A stretch of DNA of 64,000 nucleotides from Bradyrhizobium monzae (GTDB taxonomy: Bacteria > Pseudomonadota > Alphaproteobacteria > Rhizobiales > Xanthobacteraceae). The stretch covers positions 868,001 to 932,000 of the forward strand of contig NZ_JAIRDQ010000002.1 of the NCBI RefSeq assembly GCF_021458635.1, read 5' to 3'. The position numbers and the translations under genes were made by a program. The notes under the pieces were generated by a model. It searched no databases. It was not told where the DNA came from and saw only the letters and a list, made by a program, of their open reading frames with translations. Below are positions 36,409-45,001 of this stretch, in pieces; the stretch's first letter is position 1; the number at the start of each line of letters is the position of its first letter.

Positions 36409-38183
36409 TCGCTCCCGAGATAGGCGGAGACGACGTCGGGATGACGAAGCACGGCCATGGATTCGCCGTCCGCGATGCGGCGTCCGAAGTTGAGCACGGT
36501 GATGTGCTGGGCCGCTTCCGAGACCAGCGTCATATCGTGATCGATGATCAGGATGGTGAGCCCTTGCGCGGCGATGCGCTTGAGCAGCTCGTGCAGCTCG
36601 AGCTTCTCGGTCGAGTTGAGGCCGGCCGCGGGCTCGTCGAGCAGCAACAGCGTCGGGTTCGACGCCAGCGCACGCGCGATCTCGATCAGGCGCTGATGGC
36701 CGTAGGAGAAGCTCGAGATGAGCTCGTTGGCGCGGCTGCCGAGGCCGACGAAGGTGAGCGCTTCCATCGCACGCTCGGTCAGCGCGTCATCGCCCTTCCC
36801 GACCATGGTGTTGCCGGGCCGCTCGGCGCCGATCTCGACATTCTCCAGCGCCGTCATCGAACGGAACAGGCGGATGTTCTGGAAGGTGCGGCCGAGGCCC
36901 GACGCCGTACGCTGATGCGGCGGCATGTGGGTGATGTCGGTGCCGTCGAGCACGATCTTGCCGGCGGTCGCGACATAGAGCCCCGAGAGCACGTTGAGCG
37001 TTGTGGTCTTGCCCGAGCCGTTCGGCCCGATCAGCGCATGCACGCCGCCGCGCTTCACGGCGATGTCGACGCCGTCGACGGCCTTGAGGCCACCGAAATG
37101 CTTCGACAGGCCCGTGACTTCCAGCACGGTGTCGCCGCCAACCGTCGCCGGCTTCAATTGCAGCGCGGCAGCTGCGGGCGGCGCCTTGATCTTGGCGCGC
37201 CAGCGCGTGAAGCCATCCGCGACAAAGCCCCAGATACCATCGGGCATGAAGCGGATGATCAGGATCACGAACAGGCCGTAGATCGCGAGGTAAAGCCCCG
37301 GCACGCTCTTGAGGAAGCGCAGCCATTCCGGGATCAGGATCAACAGACCTGTGCCGATCGCAGAGCCGATCGGCGAGGCCACGCCGCCGAGCAGCGACAT
37401 GGTCAGGAACACGATCGATTCCGCGAACGAGAACTGATCCGGGCTGACATAGGCAAAGCCGCCGGCGAACAATCCGCCAGCTAGACCACCGAGCAGCGCA
37501 CAGAGCGCAAACGCGTAGATCTTGGTGCGGAAAACGTCGATGCCGTTGACGCCGGCCGCAAGCTCGTTGTCGCGCACCGCGCGCATGGCGCGGCCAAGCT
37601 TGGTGTCGGCGAGATGCCAGACCAGATAGCCGACGATCGCCAGCATCGCAACACAGAAGGCGAGATAGCTCTGCGACGACTGGAACAGCTCCGGACGCTT
37701 GATGTTGGGGACGCCGTCGGGGCCGCGCGTCAGCCAGATCGCGTTGATCATGACCAGCGTGACGATCTGCTGGAACGAGATCGTGACCATGGCGAGATAG
37801 TGACCACCGAGCCGCAGCGTCGACATGCCCAGGAGCGCGCCCGCAAGCAGCGAGATCACGCAGCCGCCGACGAGGCACAGCCAGAAGCTGATTTGCAGGT
37901 CCGTCGTACCGATGCCGACCGCATAGGCACCGAGCCCGAAGAACGCGGCCTGCGCCAGGTTGATCTGGCCGCACAGACCGAGCACGACGGAGAGCCCGAA
38001 CACCGCGATCGCGAACGTCGTCGCCTGAAGCAGGATGTTGTGGACGTATCCGTCGAAGCGCAGGGTCGCCGCGAGCACGACCAGGATCGCCGCGCCGATG
38101 AAGTACGGCAGGTGGCGAACCAGCAAGGGCTTCGAGTGGATGGCGGGTGCCGGAATCGACATGTTGTCGCTGGGGGCGCTCAT
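36405..38183 (-). CDS. fused LivM permease and LivG ATPase
   Basis: A 592-residue fusion. Residues 20-325 are the LivM-type permease with about nine helices and the GLCGQINLAQAAFFGLGAYA block. Residues 345-590 are a LivG-type ATPase: Walker A GPNGSGKTT, an extended LivG-specific LGRTFQNIRLF, FSYGHQR as signature, and LLLLDEPAAGL as Walker B. The fusion keeps one permease and one ATPase in fixed ratio. It overlaps LivH upstream and LivF downstream by four bases each. This arrangement is known among rhizobial Liv systems. Confidence 0.93.
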   Translation of the reverse strand: MSAPSDNMSIPAPAIHSKPLLVRHLPYFIGAAILVVLAATLRFDGYVHNILLQATTFAIAVFGLSVVLGLCGQINLAQAAFFGLGAYAVGIGTTDLQISFWLCLVGGCVISLLAGALLGMSTLRLGGHYLAMVTISFQQIVTLVMINAIWLTRGPDGVPNIKRPELFQSSQSYLAFCVAMLAIVGYLVWHLADTKLGRAMRAVRDNELAAGVNGIDVFRTKIYAFALCALLGGLAGGLFAGGFAYVSPDQFSFAESIVFLTMSLLGGVASPIGSAIGTGLLILIPEWLRFLKSVPGLYLAIYGLFVILIIRFMPDGIWGFVADGFTRWRAKIKAPPAAAALQLKPATVGGDTVLEVTGLSKHFGGLKAVDGVDIAVKRGGVHALIGPNGSGKTTTLNVLSGLYVATAGKIVLDGTDITHMPPHQRTASGLGRTFQNIRLFRSMTALENVEIGAERPGNTMVGKGDDALTERAMEALTFVGLGSRANELISSFSYGHQRLIEIARALASNPTLLLLDEPAAGLNSTEKLELHELLKRIAAQGLTILIIDHDMTLVSEAAQHITVLNFGRRIADGESMAVLRHPDVVSAYLGSE

Positions 38184-39052
38184 GCTTTTTCCGCCACGCG
38201 TTCGCCGAAGATGCCCTGCGGCCGGAAGATCAGGAAGGCGATCAGCACCAGGAAGGCGAAGCCGTCCTTATAGGGCACCGAGATATAGGCTGCGCCAAAC
38301 GTCTCGATCACGCCAAGCGCCAGACCGCCGATGATGGCACCGGCGACGTCGCCGAAGCCACCGATAATGGTGGCTGCGAACGCCTTCAGCGCGATGGTCG
38401 AGCCCATCTGGATCGAGACGAACAGCACCGGGGCGACCAGAATGCCGGCCAGGCCGCCGAGTACCGCGGAATAGATGAAGGTGATCATGATCATGGTCGA
38501 CACGGAAATGCCGAGCAGCGAGGCCATCTCCTTGTCCTGCGAGGTCGCCTGCAGCTTCTTGCCGAGCAGCGTCTTCTCGAAGAACCAGAAATTGAAGATC
38601 ACGAGACAGATGGTGACGCCGATGATCAGCAGGTACTGGCTGTCGAGATAGACCGGTCCGAGCTGGATGCCGGGCGTGTCGAACCAGCCCTGCAGCACCT
38701 GCGGCTGCGGCCCGTAGATCGCGAGCACGGAGTTCGCCAGCAGGATCGAGGCGCCGATGGTGGCGATGATCACGGGCAGATAGGTGCGGTGGCGCAGCGG
38801 ATAATAGACGCCGAGATTGAAGACCACGCCGAGCAGCGCCATGCCGAGCAGCGCGACGATGAACGCCGCCCAATAGGGCAGACCGGCCTCGACCGCGACG
38901 ACCATCAGATAGGCCGCGACCATGGAGAATTCGCCCTGGGCAAAATTCACCACGTTGGTGGCACGGAAGATCAGCACGAAGCCGAGCGCGACAAGCGCGT
39001 AGACGGCGCCGATACCGATGCCGGTAAAGAGCAATTGTAGGGCGAGATCCAT
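38180..39052 (-). CDS. livH: branched-chain-type ABC transporter permease LivH
   Basis: A 290-residue inner-membrane permease with about eight helices. The LivH blocks are LLFTGIGIGAVYALVALGF, FRATNVVNFAQGEFSMVAA and AFAATIIGGFGDVAGAIIGG, the last being the ATPase-contact loop. It follows the binding-protein gene after an 82-base gap holding a strong hairpin and overlaps the fused LivMG gene by four bases. Confidence 0.93.
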   Translation of the reverse strand: MDLALQLLFTGIGIGAVYALVALGFVLIFRATNVVNFAQGEFSMVAAYLMVVAVEAGLPYWAAFIVALLGMALLGVVFNLGVYYPLRHRTYLPVIIATIGASILLANSVLAIYGPQPQVLQGWFDTPGIQLGPVYLDSQYLLIIGVTICLVIFNFWFFEKTLLGKKLQATSQDKEMASLLGISVSTMIMITFIYSAVLGGLAGILVAPVLFVSIQMGSTIALKAFAATIIGGFGDVAGAIIGGLALGVIETFGAAYISVPYKDGFAFLVLIAFLIFRPQGIFGERVAEKA

Positions 39053-39096
39053 GACAAGCTTCTGTTGGAGGTCAGATTCGTCCGCCGATGACGTTT

Positions 39097-39126
39097 CGAC
39101 CTCCCCGACCGGAACCGGGGAGGTCG
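39097..39126 (-). promoter_or_regulatory. stem-loop between binding-protein and permease genes
   Basis: Arms 39098-39107 (GACCTCCCCG) and 39116-39125 (CGGGGAGGTC) pair perfectly and extend by at least one further pair on each side around an eight-base loop. It lies in the 82-base gap just after the stop of the binding-protein gene. Hairpins here commonly protect the upstream mRNA or thin out read-through, so that more binding protein than membrane parts is made. There is no T-run. Confidence 0.65.
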
Positions 39127-39134
39127 ATTCGACG

Positions 39135-40280
39135 TCAGTCGTTGAACTCGATGTGCTTGTCGAAGACGATATTCCCCTTGTCGTTCTTCACGATGTTGTA
39201 GCCGTGGAGACCGTCGCCGTTCTGGTCGAAATTGTATTCGCCCTCGGCGCCCGGGAACTTCTTGATCGCGAGGATGGCTTCGCGGATCTTGGTCGGATCG
39301 GTCGTGCCGGCCTTGTTGATCGCCTGAGCCAGCACGCTGATCGCATCGAAGGTCCAGGAGCTCTGGTTATCCGGTGCGACCTTGACCGTGTCGCGGTAGA
39401 TCTTGCCGAACGCCTTCGAGCCGTCGCTGGAATCCTCAGCATAGTCGGCCACGCCATAGGTGTTGTAGAGCGCGGGACCGGCGAGCTTCAGCGCGGTGAT
39501 GTTGACGATCGAGGGCGAGCCGACCCACGGGATGTTCACGCCGAGCTGACGGAGCTGGCGGGCGAAGATGCCGAGATCGTTCTCGAAGGTGAAGTAGGAG
39601 CCGAGAATGTCCGCGCCCGACTGCTTGATGGCGAGCACGACCGGGGTGAAATCCTGGCTCTGGTTGGCGTAGCCCTGGTCGAGCACCGAGGGGGCACCGA
39701 GCTTTTCCAGCGCGGCCGTCAGCGCCTTGCCGCCGGCGGTGCCGAAGGCGTCGGTCGAGTGCAGCACGGCCCACTTTTTCTTGCCAAGCGTGTTGACGCC
39801 GTATTCGGCGATGACGCGACCGGAATAGCTGTCATTGGGACGGCAGCGGAACAGCCATTGATTGCCCATATGGGTGAGGTTCGGATCGGTGCCACCGATC
39901 ATCACGGGCTTGCCGAGCTTGATGACGTCAGGCGCCATCGCATGCACCTGGGTCGAACGAATCGAGCCGAGGAAACCGACGATGTCGGACTGTGCTGCGA
40001 GTTTGGAGAACGCAAGCACGATGCCCGGATTGGTGGTCTGGTCGTCCTCGACGATCAGCTCGCCCTGCTTTCCCAGGATACCGCCGGCCTTGTTGACGGC
40101 TTCGAGCGCCAGCTTGGCGCCCTTGATGGCGTAACCGCCGGATTCGGCGGCGGGACCCGTGACGGGCGCACACATGCCGATCTTGATGGTGGCACCCTGC
40201 GCATTTGCGCTCTTGATGAGGTATGGCGCGGCAACACCGGCAGCAATTCCGGCAGCGAAATCGCGTCTCGTCAGTCTCAT
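39135..40280 (-). CDS. Liv-type ABC transporter substrate-binding protein, Tat-type signal
   Basis: A 381-residue periplasmic protein. The N-terminus MRLTRRDFAAGIAAGVAA has a twin-arginine pattern, cut near ANAQG. The mature type I binding fold shows TIKIGMCAPVTGPAAESG, NKAGGILGKQGELIVEDDQT, and FLGSIRSTQVHAMAP. It feeds the LivH/LivMG/LivF importer downstream. Because the operon is next to the homoprotocatechuate genes, an aromatic acid is a plausible ligand, as with related binding proteins of Rhodopseudomonas; this is inference. An AGGAGG site lies before the ATG. Confidence 0.9.
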   Translation of the reverse strand: MRLTRRDFAAGIAAGVAAPYLIKSANAQGATIKIGMCAPVTGPAAESGGYAIKGAKLALEAVNKAGGILGKQGELIVEDDQTTNPGIVLAFSKLAAQSDIVGFLGSIRSTQVHAMAPDVIKLGKPVMIGGTDPNLTHMGNQWLFRCRPNDSYSGRVIAEYGVNTLGKKKWAVLHSTDAFGTAGGKALTAALEKLGAPSVLDQGYANQSQDFTPVVLAIKQSGADILGSYFTFENDLGIFARQLRQLGVNIPWVGSPSIVNITALKLAGPALYNTYGVADYAEDSSDGSKAFGKIYRDTVKVAPDNQSSWTFDAISVLAQAINKAGTTDPTKIREAILAIKKFPGAEGEYNFDQNGDGLHGYNIVKNDKGNIVFDKHIEFND

Positions 40281-40586
40281 AAATTCCTCCCTGGGGCCGG
40301 GCATCCTTGTCGGCCCTTCTTGGTCTTAGCGCTATCTTGGCTTTGTCACTGAATACAGAGCCGGATGCTACTTACGGACTCTCCCGGCGTGAGTAAATTG
40401 ATATTGAGAGATCATCGACTAACTACGGAGAGCGCGCGTCCCAGAGATGATTAACACCTGCGACGGCGATCTATTCTCAGCTACTTTTTCCGGGCTTTTC
40501 CCGCATTTCACGTCACGCACGCTGCCCACGCACTATGCAATGATGACAGTCATGCGTGGCAGGAACGTCATCATGCAAATTTGCCG
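40281..40586. other. intergenic region, probable promoter of the Liv operon
   Basis: These 306 bases separate the Liv binding-protein start from the end of the MarR-type gene. The part near 40380-40430 is A/T-richer than the surroundings, consistent with a minus-strand promoter. Short open frames here do not resemble proteins. I see no clear hexamers or hairpins. Confidence 0.45.
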
Positions 40587-41105
40587 CTACGCATCGTCCG
40601 TGACTTCGTCACGCGCATTCGCGGAAGCGAGGCAGAATTCCAACTCTCCGAGCATCTCCTGCAACTCGGCGAGCTTGCGCGCGCCGAAGCGCTCCGTGAT
40701 CTCGGCATAGATCGCCTCGGACGACGGCGCGACGGAGGCCATCAGCTTCACGCCCTCTTTCGAAATCGAGACCATGCTGCGGCGCTGATCCGTCTTCGCC
40801 GTCTTGCGCTCGATCAAATTGCGCGCCTCGAGATCGCGCAGGATGCGCGACAGGCTCGGCCCAAGGAGAAACGCGGTGCGCGCGAGTTCCGTGACCTCGG
40901 CGGCCTCGATGGACGCAAGCGCGCGCAGGATGCGCCATTGCTGCTCGGTCAGGCCGTGCTCGCGCAGCGCTGGGCGAAATTGCCGCATGACAGCCTCGCG
41001 TGCCCGCAGCAGCGACATCGGCAGCGATCGCGAGAAATCGCGCATCGGCACCTGGCGCGCGGCAGTCGCGCTTCCGTTGGTGGGATCAGCCGGTCTCTTC
41101 GCCAT
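40587..41105 (-). CDS. hpaR: MarR-family regulator, HpaR-like
   Basis: A 172-residue winged-helix regulator. The DNA-binding core (about residues 45-130) has LTEQQWRILRALASIEAAEV, the recognition helix LGPSLSRILRDLEARNLIER and the wing KTDQRRSMVSISKEG. The N-terminal MRDFSRSLPMSLLRAREAVM is characteristic of HpaR/HpcR, which represses homoprotocatechuate genes and releases on binding the aromatic acid. It is divergent from hpaH, and a perfect palindrome lies between them. Residues 1-20 are extra and poorly conserved. Confidence 0.88.
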   Translation of the reverse strand: MAKRPADPTNGSATAARQVPMRDFSRSLPMSLLRAREAVMRQFRPALREHGLTEQQWRILRALASIEAAEVTELARTAFLLGPSLSRILRDLEARNLIERKTAKTDQRRSMVSISKEGVKLMASVAPSSEAIYAEITERFGARKLAELQEMLGELEFCLASANARDEVTDDA

Positions 41106-41168
41106 ATCGCCCTTTCAAGCCGCAAAAAGTTTGCAGTGCAGCAAGCCCAGATTCAGTTTGACGGATTC

Positions 41169-41184
41169 ACTTAACATGTTAAGT
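41169..41184. promoter_or_regulatory. perfect 16-bp palindrome, probable HpaR operator
   Basis: ACTTAACATGTTAAGT is a perfect palindrome in the 112-base gap between hpaR and hpaH. Its end is 33 bases before the hpaH ATG and its start is 63 bases from the hpaR ATG. MarR proteins bind A/T-rich palindromes of about this size, so it likely controls both directions. Confidence 0.8.
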
Positions 41185-41217
41185 ATTTCCGGGCACCACG
41201 ATTTTGGCCGATCATCA

Positions 41218-42024
41218 ATGGCGCTTTCCAAAGACGATATCCTTGCTTGCGCGAACCGTCTGCACCAGGCGGAGAAGACCCGCGTGCAGATCCGGCAGCT
41301 CTCGCAGGATTTCCCTGACATCACTATCGCCCATGCCTACGCGATTCAGAAGGCGTGGGTCGACATCAAGATCGCCGAAGGGCGCCTCGTCAAAGGCCAC
41401 AAAATCGGACTGACGTCGAAGGCGATGCAGAGCGCGCTTGACATCAACGAGCCGGATTCCGGCGTGCTGCTCGACGACATGTTCTTCGCCGACGGCGGCC
41501 TCGTTCCGACCGAGCGCTTCATCGCCACGCGTGTCGAGGCCGAGCTTGCCTTCGTCATGAGCAAGCGGCTGGCGGGACCGGACTGCACGATGTTCGACGT
41601 GCTCAACGCCACCGACTTCGTGGTTCCGGCGCTGGAGATTCTGGATACACGGATCGAACGCGTCGATCCCAAGACCAAAGCCACGCGCAAAATCTACGAC
41701 ACCATCGCCGACAACGCCGCGAATGCCGGCATCGTGCTCGGCGGGCGGCCGATCCGCCCGCTCGACGCCGACCTGCGCTGGATCGGCGCGCTCTGCTTCA
41801 AGAACGGTCAGCTCGAAGAGACCGGCCTTGCCGCCGGCGTGCTCAATCATCCCGCGACTGCTGTGGCCTGGCTCGCCAACAAGATCGCGCCGCTCGGCCT
41901 CGCGCTCGAGCCGGGTCAGGTCGTGCTGGCCGGCTCCTTCATCCGTCCGATCGAGACCCGCAAGGGCGACACAATTCAGGCCGATTATGGCGCCTACGGC
42001 TCGGTCAGCTGCTACTTCGCTTAG
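41218..42024 (+). CDS. hpaH: 2-oxo-hept-3-ene-1,7-dioate hydratase
   Basis: A 268-residue hydratase of the homoprotocatechuate pathway, adding water to 2-oxohept-3-enedioate before aldol cleavage. The fold is that of the fumarylacetoacetase/4-oxalocrotonate decarboxylase-hydratase superfamily. Visible blocks are KGHKIGLTSKAMQSALDI, RVEAELAFVMSKRL (metal-binding glutamates) and ALEILDTRIE. It is the first gene of the plus-strand hpa operon. The ATG is 33 bases from the likely HpaR operator. Confidence 0.9.
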   Translation: MALSKDDILACANRLHQAEKTRVQIRQLSQDFPDITIAHAYAIQKAWVDIKIAEGRLVKGHKIGLTSKAMQSALDINEPDSGVLLDDMFFADGGLVPTERFIATRVEAELAFVMSKRLAGPDCTMFDVLNATDFVVPALEILDTRIERVDPKTKATRKIYDTIADNAANAGIVLGGRPIRPLDADLRWIGALCFKNGQLEETGLAAGVLNHPATAVAWLANKIAPLGLALEPGQVVLAGSFIRPIETRKGDTIQADYGAYGSVSCYFA

Positions 42025-42058
42025 AAAGCAACAAGAATACACGGGGAGTGAAACCGCC

Positions 42059-42457
42059 ATGCCGCATTTCACGATCGAATATTCCGCCAACCTCGACAGC
42101 CGTCTCGACATTGCCGCCGTCTGCGAAGTCGTGCGCAAGGCGGCGGTCGAGACTGGCATCTTCCCGCTCGGCGGCATCCGCGTCCGCGCCGTCAGGTGTG
42201 AGCATTATGCGGTCGCCGATGCCAGGCACGATTACGGCTTTCTCGACATGGTGCTGCGCATCGGCGAGGGCCGCGACCTTCCGACGCGACAGAAGGCCGG
42301 AGAGCATGTGTTCCAGGCGTTGTCAAAACATCTCGATCCCGTCTTCGCCGCCAGCAAGTTCGCTTTGTCGTTCGACATGCAGATCAATGACAAGGACACC
42401 AGCTGGAAGCGCAACAACATCCACGAAGCTCTGAAAGTGGAGACTGCCCATGGATAA
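42059..42457 (+). CDS. hpaF: 5-carboxymethyl-2-hydroxymuconate delta-isomerase
   Basis: A 132-residue tautomerase of the homoprotocatechuate pathway. It begins MPHFTIEYSANL, so proline becomes the N-terminal catalytic base once methionine is removed, as in the family. Length and the C-terminal FDMQINDKDTSWKRNN block fit HpaF/CHMI. A GGGGAG site lies upstream of the ATG; the following hpaE gene overlaps its end by eight bases. Confidence 0.9.
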   Translation: MPHFTIEYSANLDSRLDIAAVCEVVRKAAVETGIFPLGGIRVRAVRCEHYAVADARHDYGFLDMVLRIGEGRDLPTRQKAGEHVFQALSKHLDPVFAASKFALSFDMQINDKDTSWKRNNIHEALKVETAHG

Positions 42458-43988
42458 GCCCACGCCCAAAGCCGATGTCTTCCAGGCCAACCGCGATCGC
42501 GCAGCACCTCTGCTGAAGAAGCTCGGCGCCGACGGCATCGGTCACATGATCGACGGCAAGATCGTGCCCTCGATCGCCGGCGAGAGGTTTGAGACGAAGT
42601 CGCCGGTCGATGGTGCGACGCTCGCAAGCGTTGCCCGCGGCAATGCCGAGGACATCGACGCTGCCGCCACTGCTGCAGCGCTTGCCTTCAAGTCCTGGCG
42701 CGACATGGGACCGGCGATGCGGAAGAAGCTGCTGCATCGGGTGGCTGATGCGATCGAGGACAATGCCGAAGACATCGCAGTGCTCGAATGCATCGACACC
42801 GGCCAAGCCTATCGCTTCATGGCCAAGGCCGCGATCCGCGCCGCCGAAAACTTTCGCTTCTTCGCCGACAAATGCGCGGAGGCACGCGATGGCCTCAACA
42901 CGCCGAGCGACGAGCACTGGAATGTCTCGACCCGCGTGCCGATCGGCCCCGTCGGCGTGATCACGCCGTGGAACACGCCATTCATGCTCTCGACCTGGAA
43001 GATCGCCCCCGCGCTGGCGGCCGGCTGCACCGTCGTGCACAAGCCGGCCGAATGGTCGCCGGTGACGGCATCCATTCTGTCCAAGCTCGTCAAGGAAGCC
43101 GGCGTTCCCGACGGCGTGCTCAACACCGTGCACGGCTTTGGCGAAGAGGCCGGCAAGGCGCTGACCGAGCATCCCGCGATCAAGGCGATCGGCTTCGTCG
43201 GAGAGAGCGCGACGGGCTCCGCGATCATGGTTCAGGGCGCACCGACCTTGAAGCGCGTGCATTTCGAGCTCGGCGGCAAGAACCCTGTCATCGTGTTCGA
43301 CGACGCCGATCTCGACCGCGCCCTCGATGCGGTGGTGTTCATGATCTACTCGCTCAACGGCGAGCGCTGCACCTCGTCGAGCCGCCTGCTGATCCAGGCG
43401 AGCACTGCCGAAAAGTTCGTGGAGAAGCTGACCGCGCGCGTGAGGGCGCTCAGGGTCGGTCATCCCCTCGATCCCGCCACCGAGATCGGGCCGCTGATCC
43501 ACGAGCGGCACCTTGCAAAAGTCTGCTCCTATTTCGACGTCGCACGCCAGGACGGCGCCACGATCGCGGTCGGCGGCAAGGCCTATGACGGCCCGGGCGG
43601 CGGACATTATGTCGAGCCCACGCTGGTGACCGGCGCGAGCAGCAAGATGCGCGTGGCGCAGGAGGAGGTGTTCGGTCCCTTCCTCACCGTGCTGCCCTTC
43701 AAGGACGAGGCAGAGGCGATCGAGATCGCCAACGACATCCGCTATGGCCTGACCGGCTATGTCTGGACCAACGATGTCGGTCGCGCCTTGCGTGTTGCCG
43801 ATGCGCTGGAGGCCGGCATGATCTGGCTGAACTCGGAAAACGTCCGCCATCTGCCGACCCCGTTCGGCGGCATGAAGGCCTCAGGCATCGGCCGCGACGG
43901 CGGCGATTACTCGTTCGACTTCTACATGGAAACCAAGCACGTCTCGCTGGCGCGGGGCACGCACAAGATTCAGAAACTGGGAATCTGA
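42450..43988 (+). CDS. hpaE: 5-carboxymethyl-2-hydroxymuconate semialdehyde dehydrogenase
   Basis: A 512-residue NAD-dependent aldehyde dehydrogenase. Motifs are the VITPWNTPFMLSTWKIAPAL segment, the glutamate in HFELGGKNPVIVF and catalytic cysteine in NGERCTSSSRLL. It oxidises the ring-cleavage semialdehyde made by HpaD. The gene overlaps hpaF and precedes hpaD by 26 bases. Context makes HpaE much likelier than other aldehyde dehydrogenases. Confidence 0.9.
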   Translation: MDKPTPKADVFQANRDRAAPLLKKLGADGIGHMIDGKIVPSIAGERFETKSPVDGATLASVARGNAEDIDAAATAAALAFKSWRDMGPAMRKKLLHRVADAIEDNAEDIAVLECIDTGQAYRFMAKAAIRAAENFRFFADKCAEARDGLNTPSDEHWNVSTRVPIGPVGVITPWNTPFMLSTWKIAPALAAGCTVVHKPAEWSPVTASILSKLVKEAGVPDGVLNTVHGFGEEAGKALTEHPAIKAIGFVGESATGSAIMVQGAPTLKRVHFELGGKNPVIVFDDADLDRALDAVVFMIYSLNGERCTSSSRLLIQASTAEKFVEKLTARVRALRVGHPLDPATEIGPLIHERHLAKVCSYFDVARQDGATIAVGGKAYDGPGGGHYVEPTLVTGASSKMRVAQEEVFGPFLTVLPFKDEAEAIEIANDIRYGLTGYVWTNDVGRALRVADALEAGMIWLNSENVRHLPTPFGGMKASGIGRDGGDYSFDFYMETKHVSLARGTHKIQKLGI

Positions 43989-44014
43989 CGCTCGTCGTTC
44001 CGAGGGGAAACGCA

Positions 44015-44998
44015 ATGCCCGTACCGCAACACATCTTCGAGCCGCCGTTCAACATCATCCGCTCCAGCCATGTCGTGCTCGACGTGACCGATCTGAAGCT
44101 GAGCCGCGCGTTCTACGAGACCGTCGTCGGCCTGCATGTCGAAGACGCCGACGACAATGTGGTGTACCTGCGCGCGGCCGAAGAGCACCAGCATCACTCG
44201 CTGGTGCTGCGCAAGGCCGCCGTGTCCGCCTGTAACAGGCTCGGCTTCAAGGTCGGCAACGACGGAGACCTCGACAAGGCGGCAAAGTTCCTCTCCGAGA
44301 ACGGCCTCGGCTACGCTTTCACTGATCAGCCGTTCCAGGGCCGCACGCTGCAATTCACCGATCCCTTCGGCTTCCAGATCGAGCTCTATGCGTCGATGGA
44401 CCGGCGGCCGCATCTGCTCCGTCGCTTCGATCTCTACAAGGGCTGTCACCCGCAGCGGCTCGACCATTTCAACGTCTTCGCCGCCGAAGTGCAGGACACC
44501 GTCGAGTTCTATGCGCGGCTGGGTTTCCGCCTCACCGAATACGCCGAGGAAGACGGGCCGAACGGCCGCATCGCCGCCGCCTGGATGCATCGCAAGGGCA
44601 ACGTCCACGATTTCGCCATCACCAACGGCAAGGGCCCGCGGCTGCATCACTTCGCCTACTGGACGCCAACGGCGATGAACATCATCCATCTCTGTGACGT
44701 CATGGCCTCGGCAGGCTTTGTGAAGAACATCGAGCGCGGCCCCGGCCGCCACGGCATCTCGAACGCGTTCTTCCTCTACGTCCGCGATCCTGACGGGCAC
44801 CGCCTCGAGCTCTACACCAGCGATTACTTTACAGGCGATCACGACCACGAGCCGCTGCGCTGGTCGCTGCGCGATCCGCGCCGCCAGACGCTGTGGGGCG
44901 CGCCGGCGCCGCGCTCATGGTTCGAGCAAGGCTCGCCGTTCTCGGGGCAGGCCGTGCGTGAGCCAAAGTTCGTGGCCGATGTGCTGGTGGCGGATTAA
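44015..44998 (+). CDS. hpaD: 3,4-dihydroxyphenylacetate 2,3-dioxygenase
   Basis: A 327-residue extradiol ring-cleavage dioxygenase of the VOC (type I) fold with two glyoxalase-like modules. The iron ligands fit histidine in LDHFNVFAAEV, histidine in LHHFAYWT and glutamate in HRLELYTSDY. It opens homoprotocatechuate to 5-carboxymethyl-2-hydroxymuconate semialdehyde, which HpaE then oxidises. A GAGGGGAAA site is six bases before the ATG. Class identity is strong; exact substrate rests on neighbours. Confidence 0.9.
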   Translation: MPVPQHIFEPPFNIIRSSHVVLDVTDLKLSRAFYETVVGLHVEDADDNVVYLRAAEEHQHHSLVLRKAAVSACNRLGFKVGNDGDLDKAAKFLSENGLGYAFTDQPFQGRTLQFTDPFGFQIELYASMDRRPHLLRRFDLYKGCHPQRLDHFNVFAAEVQDTVEFYARLGFRLTEYAEEDGPNGRIAAAWMHRKGNVHDFAITNGKGPRLHHFAYWTPTAMNIIHLCDVMASAGFVKNIERGPGRHGISNAFFLYVRDPDGHRLELYTSDYFTGDHDHEPLRWSLRDPRRQTLWGAPAPRSWFEQGSPFSGQAVREPKFVADVLVAD

Positions 44999-45001
44999 GC
45001 A

